Shown here: piece by piece, positions 1 to 10,500 of the stretch
Layout of the letters: the number at the start of each line of letters is the position of its first letter
Numbering within the stretch: position 1 is the stretch's first letter
NCBI GenBank assembly: GCA_030248215.1
Contig: JASANG010003945.1
Span: forward strand, 1-64,000
DNA length: 64,000 nt
Direction: 5' to 3'
From: Enoplolaimus lenunculus
Lineage: Eukaryota > Nematoda > Enoplea > Enoplida > Thoracostomopsidae
The notes under the pieces: model-generated
The model's database searches: none
The model's input: only the letters and a program-made list of their open reading frames with translations
What the model was told of the DNA's origin: nothing
Position numbers and translations under genes: made by a program

Positions 1-676
1 AACTTAATCATAAGCCTAAGTGCTACTTAAGCATAAGTCTTACTTAATCATAAACGTAAGCCCAACTTAAACATAAGCCTAAGTCTAACTTTAGCATGAG
101 TCTAAGCTAAGCCTAAGCCTCAACGCAAGGACCAGCCTACTTACGTCTAAGATCTAATGCCTGCCTACCCCTGTTATGGATACACAACAGTTTTTGTAGT
201 TTATAAATTACTTCCTTATCAGTTCTGGGCGCTTTGTGTAGCCGTACTTTTTATAAATATAGTTATATGTTACATTGCACTTTATACTTTAACCAAAAAA
301 TAAGTTTTGACGCGATAACTAGGCGTTAGCTTTGCTGCATAAGATGCACATCTTTAACAACACCTAAAAATATATTTCTTAATCTGATTATGTTGGGCGT
401 TGGTACTGAAAAGTATTTTGGCTGGTTAAGTAAAAGTTTGACCTCGATAATACTTTTTGTCAACAGTACCATTTATATAAAAAGGGTTGCAATTAGCAAG
501 AAATTAGTTAGCAACTTCAAGTATTATACAATGCACTAATTGTTGTTGTTTTTCTTTTAAAAATTTTTTATATCTTTGTTTTTAACTAGCCCTTGCTACA
601 GTTTAGCAGCTTATTAGCTATACGGCGCATTGATGATGCGTGTTTCAATCGGCTAAATCTTTCTTAATTTCCTAGC
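1..676. other. Degenerate TTAGGC-like tract and AT-rich DNA
   Basis: Positions 1-160 are a decayed array of AAGCCTAAG/AACTTAAGCATAAG units, like the cores of the MITEs further right. The remainder is AT-rich with no coding sign. Confidence 0.6.
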
Positions 677-837
677 AGGGTGAAACCAGAATTTTTGATA
701 AAGTTACCGGAACCAGAAGCCCCGCAGAAAAAATTCATTATTTAAAAACGGTCAAATATTTAATATAATTTTTTAATTACGGGAAGCGGTAGATGAAAAT
801 AGTGGAACTGGGACAGACATTCCGGCTGCACCCTGCT
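677..837. mobile_element. hAT-type MITE, CAGGGTG..CCGGAA family, copy D1
   Basis: Begins AGGGTGAAACCAGAATTTTT and ends ATTCCGGCTGCACCCTG, with an internal CCGGAACC. These are the inverted ends shared with copies at 21.0, 23.4, 28.3 and 29.4 kb. Its right end overlaps an open frame beginning at 793, so the first residues of that frame are transposon sequence. Confidence 0.7.
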
Positions 838-969
838 TACCAGTATAAAAGTTTCGCTTCTTTTAAAAATTGTTTTGAGCTTTGTTTGCCAAAAATGTTG
901 GCGTTACAAATTGGTTTTTCTAGATCGACTCTGAGCCTAATTAAGTTAATATTTACATACTTATTAATA

Positions 970-3502
970 ATGGTTAATAGCAGCATTACTTGTGGTCAAG
1001 GCGACAACACTCCAATGTTCGCTAATGTTGGCAATGCTTCAGATCTGGTAAGAACCGTACCTACTGATTACTCGGAACGAAATGATTTTACTGCTATTCG
1101 ATGTAAGTGAATTGACGGCGTATGAGTAGAACAGGTCTTGAAAAATCTGACGCTTAACCATAGACGTGAGTGAAATTCAAGCCTAAGTTTAAAAAGCGTA
1201 CGACTGTTTTGATGATAGACCCCCCTCTGCACAAAGGTATATGGTCCAATAAGTTGAGCACTTATTCAATCTCTGTTTTGCTAAAGTAGTGTGTTGTTGT
1301 TGACTCTCAAACCTGAGCATATGTTTGTCTAACTTAAAAGCAACTGCTAAACCCGCATGGATATTGCCATAAGACGGTATTCAAATTATGTTCGATAGTG
1401 CTGTGTTGTAGTGTCGAATATTAATATATATTAATCAATGGTTTGTTACGGCTAAGATATTAGTAGATGCTTATAAGATTATTTCTTATAGACACGTTTT
1501 CATCAATGACAGTTGGTTTGCCCACCCGAAGTGGTAACGGTGTTGAGGCGGCGAATGTCGTGATTCTGATTCCCATGTTTGTTGATATTGATGTAAGTAA
1601 AACGCATTGTACTTAGTTTGCAGCAAAGAATTTTTCAGTCCGTCCTAACAGTTATCCAAAGAGTTTAGTGTTTATCACAACTATTACCAATGTTGACCTT
1701 GTGCATGTTGCGTTGTCACTTTGTCAATTTTTCATAAACGCAACTTGAATTGTCTTCGCTTTTCAAAAAACAATTTGCAGTTCCACTACTATTTTAGTCA
1801 ACGTTCATCTAGTTCTATAACTTTGTAAAATTATTACCTTTATGTTTTTGAAACATGACTTAAAACAAAATATTGATTTGTTTATTTACAGGATGCTGTT
1901 GAAGTTAATCGAAAGAGTTTCGATTCGCGGTTGTCGCAGATTATCGTGTTCAATCCGCACGTATTGTACCTGCTACCGTTCCGTGCATGACAGTTAAGAT
2001 GGAACGTGCCCAATTCAGCGAGTCGTGTTTGTTAGTGGTGTCCAGACGTTCAAATCAACTGTTTTATGATGTCTGAGGTCGTGCTTTTTTCGTGGAAATG
2101 GCGCCGTGAGTTTGTTAAATGCACAATTTTCTAATTAAAGTTTAGAATGGGCATAAACTGGTAGAGAATTGTTACAAATCAAGAAAAAATAATAGTGGGT
2201 TATTATTTGAGTATATTTCTGAATACTATATATCAGTTATAAGCTGTGGGTTACGGGTATATAACTATGTATCTAATCAAGCTAGTCATTGGGAGCCTAT
2301 GTTTTTTCAGTTATGTGAATAAAGATACCTATTCTACGAATCAGTCTAAGCAGCAGAAAACGCTTACACGTTTACTGATCAAGCCTTTTTATTTCGCGTT
2401 TACGTTATAGATTCATGCCAATTGACCTGCGATATGATATCATGAACAAAATCACAAGTGTGGTTATGCGATACAATGACAATACGTTCCAAAAGTGGCT
2501 GAGATGTGTTGAAGATTTTGGGTTTACCTACGAAGTTGTTTCTGTAAGTAAAAAAATCTTACCTATTTCTGACGCTGTTATTCTTATTGAATTAAAATAT
2601 TCGCAGTCTGTACAGCCGCACTTTTTGAATTTAATCTAACGCGGAAAAAAGTCAGAAATCCTTGGAGAATGATTGCTGTTTAAATAATTTAGTCATAGAA
2701 TTTAAACAACGATATTTTCAAAGCACATATTGGCTACAAAACTATATCCGTAAAACTAGATATCTACCCTAATATTCAAGCTATGTCAGTCATTCTTTTA
2801 CTTATGAAGCTCATGAATATTTTGCATTGGCATTTGTTTTCAGTCACTGAGTCGTGGCAATGGTTATGGCAGTGACGATGGTGCAAACAATGATGATGAT
2901 GATGATGATGATGCGAACAATGATAATGATGAGGCGAACAGTGATGATGACAGCAATGACAGCAACAACAATAATGAACAAGAAGTCGACGACGACGATG
3001 ATATTCGTGAAATTCGTGGGGCGTTTGTTGATCTCAAACCCGCTGTGCTGTGCGCACAAGTTGACGGATCCGCTGATGATAATGACAGCGATGAAGAAGT
3101 TGTGTTTGTTGCCCAAGATAAGAAACGTTAAGCATTAGCACCTGAAAATTTTAGTGGTAAACGGTAAACATAAAGAACTGTAGTATTTTCGGCAAAGCTT
3201 ATATTGTTCTATTGAACAAAAATAATGTGAAGTATGATTTGTTAAGCCACTTTCCTGTCAGTCAAAAAGTTCTATAATATTTGGGCTTTGATTTTGATTT
3301 TAGAGGTGGTATATTCGGAACCATTCGTTTCAAGTAGTATATTTTGAATTTCTGTTCGTTCGTTTCAGCGCGCGGCAACAAACGTGTTCGACCCCCGGCT
3401 TTGATCAATGCTGATCGTATTGGTTTGAGTGCAATGAACCGTAAGAGGCGTTCGTCGAGTATTGGTATCACCGCTGGTCCGTCGAGTACAGTTTTGGCTT
3501 AA
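970..3502 (+). CDS. Unrecognised spliced gene with Asp/Asn-rich exon
   Basis: Coding-like segments with good splice sites lie at 970-1102, 1492-1592, 1892-2105, 2411-2543, 2844-3126 (or to the stop at 3131) and 3369-3502. The first ATG free of the MITE is at 970 (MVNSSITCGQGDNTPMFANV). Readable pieces include TVGLPTRSGNGVEAANVVIL and PIDLRYDIMNKITSVVMRYN. The fifth exon is a long Asp/Asn run with seven Asp in a row. The last exon is basic (NKRVRPP and NRKRRSSS, nuclear-signal-like) and joins through a GTTAAG donor. An acidic middle with a basic tail suggests a nuclear or nucleic-acid-linked protein, but I recognise no family. The third segment is coding-like in more than one frame, so this copy looks broken (about two interruptions) or carries sequence errors. 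Confidence 0.5.
2844..3131 (+). CDS. Acidic exon of the gene above
   Basis: Starts after TTTTCAG as SLSRGNGYGSDDGANN and runs through repeated Asp, Asn, Ser and Glu to DSDEEVVFVAQDKKR and a stop. If the weak GTTAAG donor at 3127 is used, the stop is removed and the basic exon at 3369 joins in phase. The Met-rich plus-frame and Ile-rich minus-frame ORFs here are shadows of the GAT repeats. Confidence 0.6.
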   Translation, partial: SLSRGNGYGSDDGANNDDDDDDDANNDNDEANSDDDSNDSNNNNEQEVDDDDDIREIRGAFVDLKPAVLCAQVDGSADDNDSDEEVVFVAQDKKR

Positions 3503-3804
3503 AAGCAATTTAAAAACCTAATTAGTTTTGCAAACGTTTCGATAAATATTGATCTTCTTGAGCTAAAGTTCCAGATTTGCTCTCGTTATACTGTTGTTAC
3601 TGGTACGCGAACCTAGGTCTTCCAGGAAAATCACGTGACATTGGTTGCCGCTGCTCTTCTGTGACTGGTACTGCACTCTAGATTTCTTAGAAATGACGTG
3701 GAGTTTACTTTATCTTGCTATCTTTTTACGCTGTTTATCGGATTAAAAAGGTCACTGCTAAAAATAGCGGAATAACAAATTTGAGCAGCACTATATAGTT
3801 CATT

Positions 3805-4476
3805 TTGTCATCTCAAGATTCGGAATATTACTATACACAAACAGTTTTGTTGGCGTTTGCGTTTCAAGATTTCTCGAGCTCAGAGACTTTATATTTCTGC
3901 AATATAGCAATAGTGTTGCTCAACACGGCCCACATCGGAGAAGGCTTATACGTAACAACAGAGGTGACGGTTCGATTTCAACGCTCTGCTCAAACTTATC
4001 ACTTCATCGTGCAAGTTAATATTCGAAGGAATCAACTAAGCCATCGTCAAGAAGTCAGCCTACAGTAAGTTTGATCATTGTGTATAGAATTTTCCTCCTT
4101 TAATAATCATTTCAGAATCGCGAACCGCGTACCCCCCTCTCAGATTACAAGAGTCATAAGGTTAACATTTGGTTCTAGTTCTGCTCTGCGAATGAATGGC
4201 ACTTATGACATCACTAGCAACGGCTTCCAACGCGCGAAAGATGTATTGATTTGGGTGTTTGACCGTTTATCAGAGCCAACAGTTTACACTATCGATGACT
4301 TGGCGAGGGCAGGCTTTCCATCATTTCTTTCCTTGGAAAGCCATTTTATTGGTGATTACTGCGATTATCATTCAGGAAGGCCCGCAAATGAACAGAAATT
4401 TTGCACTGAGTACCGATGCAGCATGTTGATGCATTACATGGCTGTTGTAAGCTATGCCAACAGCTTAGAAAACTAA
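3805..4476 (+). CDS. Unrecognised 208-residue protein, one 51-bp intron
   Basis: The first coding part ends at 4064 (RRNQLSHRQEVSLQ). An intron of 51 bases (4065-4115, GTAAGT to TTTCAG) then joins in phase to IANRVPPSQITRVIRLTFGS and continues to a stop at 4476. The second exon includes TYDITSNGFQRAKDVLIWVF and CDYHSGRPANEQKFCTEYRC. The true start is unclear, because the frame opens at 3805 with a TTG and the first residues may come from an upstream exon. Phase agreement across a canonical intron is the main evidence. No domain is recognised. It lies on the same strand as its neighbours in a compact cluster. Confidence 0.5.
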
Positions 4477-4605
4477 TTTAAGTGAAACAATTTTGCTTAC
4501 AGTCTACTAACATTGCTGTGACATAACAGATTCAACAATTGACTGTATCTTGTCAACTTTGCTAGATTTCGGTCTAAACCAATATGACGTCGGTTTAAGA
4601 AGATA

Positions 4606-4896
4606 ATGATTCCTCGTCCCATTTATAATATCGCTGAACGCGACTTTTCATTAAGTTATTACTCGCCAGAAACCAAAACGTTTCACAATATTAGCATACC
4701 TAGCATAATATGTTATGATAATCAATGCTTTATTAATTATCTTCGATCGAAAATAACAGAAGTTGACAAGAAATTTATTGAAATAAATTATAACGATCTT
4801 ACCAAAAAAGTTACTTTTAAATGCACTGGGGTGGTAAAATTGAAGACATTTCCACCAGACTTCAACAAATCCTGGGGTTCGATCAAAATTCAATAG
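4606..4896 (+). CDS. Unrecognised 96-residue ORF
   Basis: Intronless, ATG in an A-rich context (AAGATAATG). Reads MIPRPIYNIAERDFSLSYYS and later INYNDLTKKVTFKCTGVVKL. The pattern of a Tyr-Asn-Asp-Leu-Thr-Lys-Lys-Val strand near the C-terminus vaguely recalls small proteins carried by Polinton-like elements, but the likeness is too weak to assign. It would be the last member of the plus-strand cluster. Confidence 0.4.
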   Translation: MIPRPIYNIAERDFSLSYYSPETKTFHNISIPSIICYDNQCFINYLRSKITEVDKKFIEINYNDLTKKVTFKCTGVVKLKTFPPDFNKSWGSIKIQ

Positions 4897-5269
4897 AAGG
4901 CATAAGCACAGGCAAACGAACTGTAGATTTGAGGTTTTACAACTAATTTTACTTATTACGCTGCGATTTCATTGGAAATCAAATTGTGGAAGACAATTCA
5001 GAAAAAACTTTAACTTGCAATATTATGAGCCAGCAAACATAAATTTTTGGACTGTGAACTGCTGCATTCAAATAAATTAAGGTTGGAAATTACGGATAAC
5101 TTTGGAAAGCCGGTGCAGTATGGTAACAGCAAAATCAGTTTAGAACTTCTGTTTCAAAGAAAAACCGGTAGAATCATAGTTATGTGAAATATTTAGGTTG
5201 ATTCTGAGGCCTAATATCAGCGTTCTTGCAGGTTAAGTACAGATCAAGCAAGAACTGCGTTTAAAAGAT
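4897..5269. other. AT-rich spacer
   Basis: No ORF or known repeat is evident. A partial TTCTTGCAGGTT / GCAAGAAC inverted pair at 5223-5259 resembles the hairpin that opens each unit of the tandem duplication to the right. Confidence 0.4.
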
Positions 5270-5688
5270 CGAGGATTTTTCTTGTAGGTTTTTACAAACT
5301 GCGCAAGAAAAATGATGGCGTGCAAAGTAAGCTTAAATTCTTTTTTCATTGATGTTAAGGGGTATCCTTTATGAATGAAAGTGAAGGAATTTAAGTTGAA
5401 ACGCACAACGTGAATGAGGCAACGCATTTTAAATTTGCTAAGCTAGGAAGCGCGTTTAAGGTAAGAGTTTAGCAAAACAAACATTACAACCTAGGTTTTT
5501 CTTGCAGGTTTAATACACACTGCGCAAGAAAAACGGCGGAGTGCAAAGTAAGCTTAAATTCTTTCTTTCATTGATGTTAAGGGACATCCTTCGTGAATGA
5601 AAGTGAAAGAATTTAAGTCGAAACGCACAAGGTGAATGAGTCGACGCATTTTGAAGTTGCTAAGCTGGGAACTGCGCTTGAGGTAAGG
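5270..5688 (+). repeat. Tandem duplication, 221-bp period, two copies
   Basis: Copies run about 5270-5466 and 5491-5688. Each opens with a TTTTTCTTG..CAAGAAAAA hairpin and contains GTGCAAAGTAAGCTTAAATT. Each ends with a 65-nt segment that keeps the same frame: 5396-5460 (NEATHFKFAKLGSAFK) and 5618-5682 (NESTHFEVAKLGTALE), both after TTTAAG and before GTAAG. These may be duplicated cassette exons of an unknown plus-strand gene. Confidence 0.6.
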
Positions 5689-5700
5689 ATACTACTAGGA

Positions 5701-6504
5701 CCTGGCTTCTCCACAGCGGGGGGCAGCACTTTTCGAAATTTTCATTTTCCCCCGGCGAAAATTTTGCCGCCCCGGAAAAGGCCCCCCGGCGAATTTTCGG
5801 CCGCCCCCCAGCAAATTTTTTTGCTGGGGGCCCCACAGGACTTTTCTAGGTCAAAAATTTTCAATGTTAAAACGTAAAGACCTGGACTTCTTTTGAGGCG
5901 GACATTCGGGCAAAATATGATTTTATATTACGCTGAGTACTCATAATTTTTAATAGCGTTACAAATACCCGTAGAAACTAATACAATTCAATAATGAACT
6001 GAAAAAAGCACAATTATATAAAGACCGTTTCAGGGCATACAGCATTTGAAAGTACCTTGTAGCAGCAAGTTCAACCCGCCTGAGCCTTATGATAAACTGA
6101 AGCTGTGACTAATATACAAAATATATATTAATCACAGTTTCAATTATAGATTATCTATATTTTATGTTATTGTGCTTCTTCAACTTCTGGTTAAGTTTTA
6201 GTATATACGTAATATTAGTTAAAATTATTGTTATTAGCGCTTGCGTGAAATTTTTGTCATGTTGAGCGATGAGTAATCTTAAGTTGAGTTGGAAACACGG
6301 TCTAGAATGAAAAAAATGGTCAAAAAAGTCGGTTTGCAAAATTTTAAGCCTGCCCCCCAGGACCCCCCAGATCATCTGGGCCCCCCCAGGAAAACTGCCC
6401 CCCCCCAGCAAAATCAGCTGCCCCCCCGGAAACTCCTGACCCCCCCCCCCCCCCCCCCCAGGAAACGCCCCCCGGCGGAAAGTTTCAAGCTGTGGAGAAG
6501 CCGG
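5701..6504. mobile_element. Foldback element with C/G-rich arms
   Basis: Ends are CCTGGCTTCTCCACAGC and GCTGTGGAGAAGCCGG. The arms are rich in CCCCCCGG runs, with a 20-base C run near 6440-6459. The middle (about 5880-6290) is AT-rich and may be a separate insertion. No transposase is seen, so it is non-autonomous. Confidence 0.75.
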
Positions 6505-7506
6505 GGGACAACGGTAATTTTCGCAAAAAGGCGTGCTTTAGTGACCTCAATGGAACAAATCCAGCTGGTGGCGTGTTTTATCCACAATTTAAGAAATCAC
6601 TGATAAGACAATTGTGAGTTTTGATGTTTTACGTTATGATACACAGGTTTTTGCGAATATTTAAAATTTCAAGGCTTCAGCGAGAATGGATTACTCGAAA
6701 CATTATAAGAAACTTTTGGTAAGCTCTTAAAACCTGGGCTGGGACAGCTTTTACACCGGGTCCCACGACAGGGGTATTACTACTGATCTACGTTTATCTT
6801 TATCTTTCGACTAACTTGCTTTAATTCGTAAAGGACCTGCTGTTAACAGCCTTAAGGCAAAGCCTCGTGTTTGGTTATTTCACTGCCATCAACCTTCATC
6901 ATGTTCGCTATTGAATAACAGTAAACATAATAAAAAATATTATGTAGCGGATACAGAAATGGTCATAGGAAATGTTGAATTGTTCAGTTTTTAGGTGCTC
7001 ATTTAACCCTGCACGTTTTGTGGCACACCGAAGTTTAATAATGTGTTGAATATTTAGGCGTACTTACAAAAGCAATCCTACAAATAAACTGTCTATAATT
7101 TTAATTATGGACTGGAAATGTTAATAAACGCAATATTTTGTGAACTAACTCAAGTGCATGTGGAAGTTAATACAGTACCTCTCCTTTCTTGACTTTCATT
7201 CCGTGACCAGAATAAGCATACAAGGCCATAACCTGAGGAATAGATCGTTTTTCGATCACCTGAAGTAGTGTTCAAAACATCTGTAATTCGAGATCCTTAC
7301 GTATTCATGCAAAACACTACGTAGTTGCGAAACTAGTCAAGCTTTCTGCTGTATAAATTTAGTACAGTTTTTTTGAAAAATCTAAAATGATTTTTATTAC
7401 GAGGCAATAAACTATTATCTTACTAGCACGGTGTAAACTCCATCACAACAAAATTTTAATTTCGTTGATATACACAGAAAAATATCAAACTGATTAATGT
7501 TGTTAC
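6505..7506. other. Spacer, nothing recognised
   Basis: I looked here on the minus strand for the SH3 exons expected after spectrin exon 18 and found none. No repeat or ORF stands out. Confidence 0.4.
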
Positions 7507-7557
7507 CTCTTTTGCAGTTTCCCCATGTGCATTCTTGTGTGATGCTGACGACAGTAG
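7507..7557 (-). CDS. Spectrin exon 18, candidate short exon
   Basis: A 51-nt open segment (17 codons, [17 protein letters not shown]) with acceptor CTTACAG and donor GTAACA, phase 0 on both sides. It would lie in the poorly conserved linker before the SH3 insert of beta-heavy spectrin. Support is only splice sites and position. No SH3-like exon was found to its left, so the gene either continues outside the window or this exon is spurious. Confidence 0.55.
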
Positions 7558-10500
7558 CTGTAAGAAGCACAATTTAATAATAAAACTGGAACTATCAGAA
7601 CTTGGAACATTTAAAACATCTGCACAATTTTGAGCATAGAATTATGGTTTATAATTTAGTTGGTAACGTAACAGTATAATTTCTGATGAGTCATTATCTA
7701 GATCCAATTCCACACACAGTACTTCAAATTTGTCTGATTTTGCACGAACTTATTAAACGCATTCGTTGTCGCATTAAAACACAGAGGAAAATGTACCACT
7801 TGTTGAAACATTGTGTTATTGCATGAAAACCATTTTGGGAAATGCATAAAATACATTTCAGTAAAACATTCGTAAGAATGCTATCTAGATCAACAGTGCT
7901 CGTTTAAATCTAAGGTAACTCGTATCATTCTGCAGCAGTTTACTAACTTACAAGAACAATGTTTACCTGTGATTTTCCTAATTCATTTGCCAGATCTTCT
8001 AAACGTGCTATGTCTGACTTGTACGACTTTACTTCTTCTTCTAAGCGACTATGGCGATGAAGAAGCGACTGAAAAAGAAAAGTCAAATTTCAATTTCATA
8101 CCACCCCAGCAATTGAGTTTCGCAAATGTTACTTTCAGGGGAGCAACAATTACCTAAACATATCCCAAGCTTGAGTAGAGATAAGTCTAAAGCTAAACAT
8201 AAGCCTGAGCCTTAAGCCGAAAAGTAGAAAGAATTTAATGCAAGCTTAGTCTCCAGCAGTTTCATGTGAAAATGGGCCACTCCTAAAACTAACAAAGTCC
8301 AAAGTTTCTAATTGCTAAAGCAAAACTTGATGCAAAAACGCGTCAGCTTCGAAGTAAGTCAGCATTTAACACAATATTTTTCCGTTCAGCAATGAAAACA
8401 TACTTCAGCGCTCGCTTGATCCCTTCCATAATCGTCCGAGCACACTAACGGTGTTTTCTCTTTCATCCACGATTCAGCTTCATTAGCATCTTGCAGGTAC
8501 TGTGCAGCTTGTCCAGCTTCACGCAACCAACGCGACAGTAGCGTGGAAACTTCCCGAAGTTCATCCCATTGTGCCTTCAAAATTAATTTGCTAGCCCATG
8601 TTTCCATGCACAACATATTTCCAAACCATTGTCCGTCAAGTTAAAATATTGTCTGCGGTACTATGTACGTTAATGTTTAACACCAAAAAGTCTACATTTG
8701 GTTAAAATATGTTCCGTAATGAAACTTTTCTAAATTTGGAGGGAATACCACAAAATTTTCGAAAGCATTATGGCTTAATGATCCGGAAACAAATATCCGA
8801 TGGCCTCTACTGCAGCTTACCTGGAGATCCCGCAAGCATTTCTGCACTTGGTCTTTTGCAGCAAGCGGTATATGAGGCAAAATTTTTTCGCCAGAGGTAA
8901 TTATATGTTTCACATGGCGCCAATGGCCTTCCATTTCAGTTTCGATGCCCTAAAATTGACCAAATAACGACCAAATTAGAAACATAACTAAAAGTTTGTC
9001 ACGTCACTTTCTTAATAAAATTCCCACATGTAATACTTCCCCCGGCTTTATTATGCCTGTATCTTCCCCATACCCTACAAAATTGCACAGAACCTTTTCC
9101 TTAAATATCATAAAAATCATTTAATATTCGCACTGGTATTAGGAAGACTGTATCATGTTGCGCAATACTTTTGATCAAACGGAACAAAATACCCAAGAGG
9201 GAAAATGAGTTGTTATTCTGTTCAAAATATAGTAACCAGTCGTAGTAGAACTACATGTATTGAGCGAAGCTTCCAGATACCTACTTTTTAATAAGTTTAG
9301 TTAAACATTCCATACTTATAGAGCAATATCGAATAGTTTGACTCACTTACTTTCCAATTAATCTAATATGCAACTTAGGTGTTAGCTAACTATTCATTGA
9401 TTGGAGTTGAAGGGTTGTAAACAATTTATTGAGGTTTCTCGCGCCCGAAAACCCTTTTGTACTGAATTTTGATTGCTTGTAACGTTTATAATCAGGTGAA
9501 ATAATTTAAAAAGTCCTAATTTAGGCTTAACTAAAAATTTAGCTGATATGCAAAATATCTATTACCTTAATATTTAATTATCGATCTTGAATGCTTACAA
9601 ACAATAATTTATTCCCATTGCTCGCACCCAAAAACCTTCAATAATTCTAATAATCAGTGAAATAATTAAAGTCCTAATTGAGGCTTATTAGCTAAGCCAA
9701 TATGCAAATTAGCTATTAGCTAACTATTCAAATATCGGTTTTCAAGGTTTGTAAACAATTTATTCAGATTTCTCGTACCAAAAAACCATTTAGAGCTTAA
9801 TTTTGATTTCTGTAACCGTAATAATCAGTGAAATACAGTAAAAAACCCTGCTTTACGCTTAATCAATTATGCAAATTGGCCTGTAGTTAATAAACAGCTT
9901 AAAATTTTAAAAGTACAATACGAGGTTAATACTCCAGGATCATAAGCTTTCAAACAAAAAAATTATCGAAATCAGGTAAACGGTTCCTGAGATTCTTTTC
10001 GGACGGATAGACAGACCGACCGACGGACTTCCCCATCTTTTGACCCCAGAGTTCGAAACATAAAACGCTTCACTCAATGTAATTTGAGCATACTTTGAAT
10101 GAGCGCTGCATTTGCGGTACAGAATTAAGATCACTTGTGTGCATCATATTCCGACAAATTCTAATCTTTTCCAAAATCCATGATTCTTCTTCTTGTTGAT
10201 TTTGAAAGAACAAGTATAAATCGCGCGCACGTTCAAGCAATTGTCGACGGGACTGTGTTTGCTGTTGTAGGCTAAAATAATAAGTTGTTTAAATGATAAA
10301 TATTGAATTAATAAAGGAAAACAGTGCAATCAATTTAATAATATATGTATGCAATTTTTACGACAAATAATTACCTTCATTTCGTGTGCTTTGACGAGTA
10401 CGCGTGCAAAAGGTTTACTTGGGTTTATCGATATTCATACACTTCCTGATTTATTTTAAGGATTTAACACAAAATTTTATAGTTGTCTTGGCTTACTTAT

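Noticed and set aside
2854-3138. Met-rich plus-strand ORF and Ile-rich minus-strand ORF
   Set aside because: Both are other-frame readings of the GAT/GAC repeats in the acidic exon, which has good splice sites in the third frame.
4651-4893. Minus-strand ORF containing VWWKC, considered as the missing spectrin SH3
   Set aside because: Only the WW pair matches. The surrounding residues do not fit SH3, and the frame is antisense to a more plausible plus-strand ORF.
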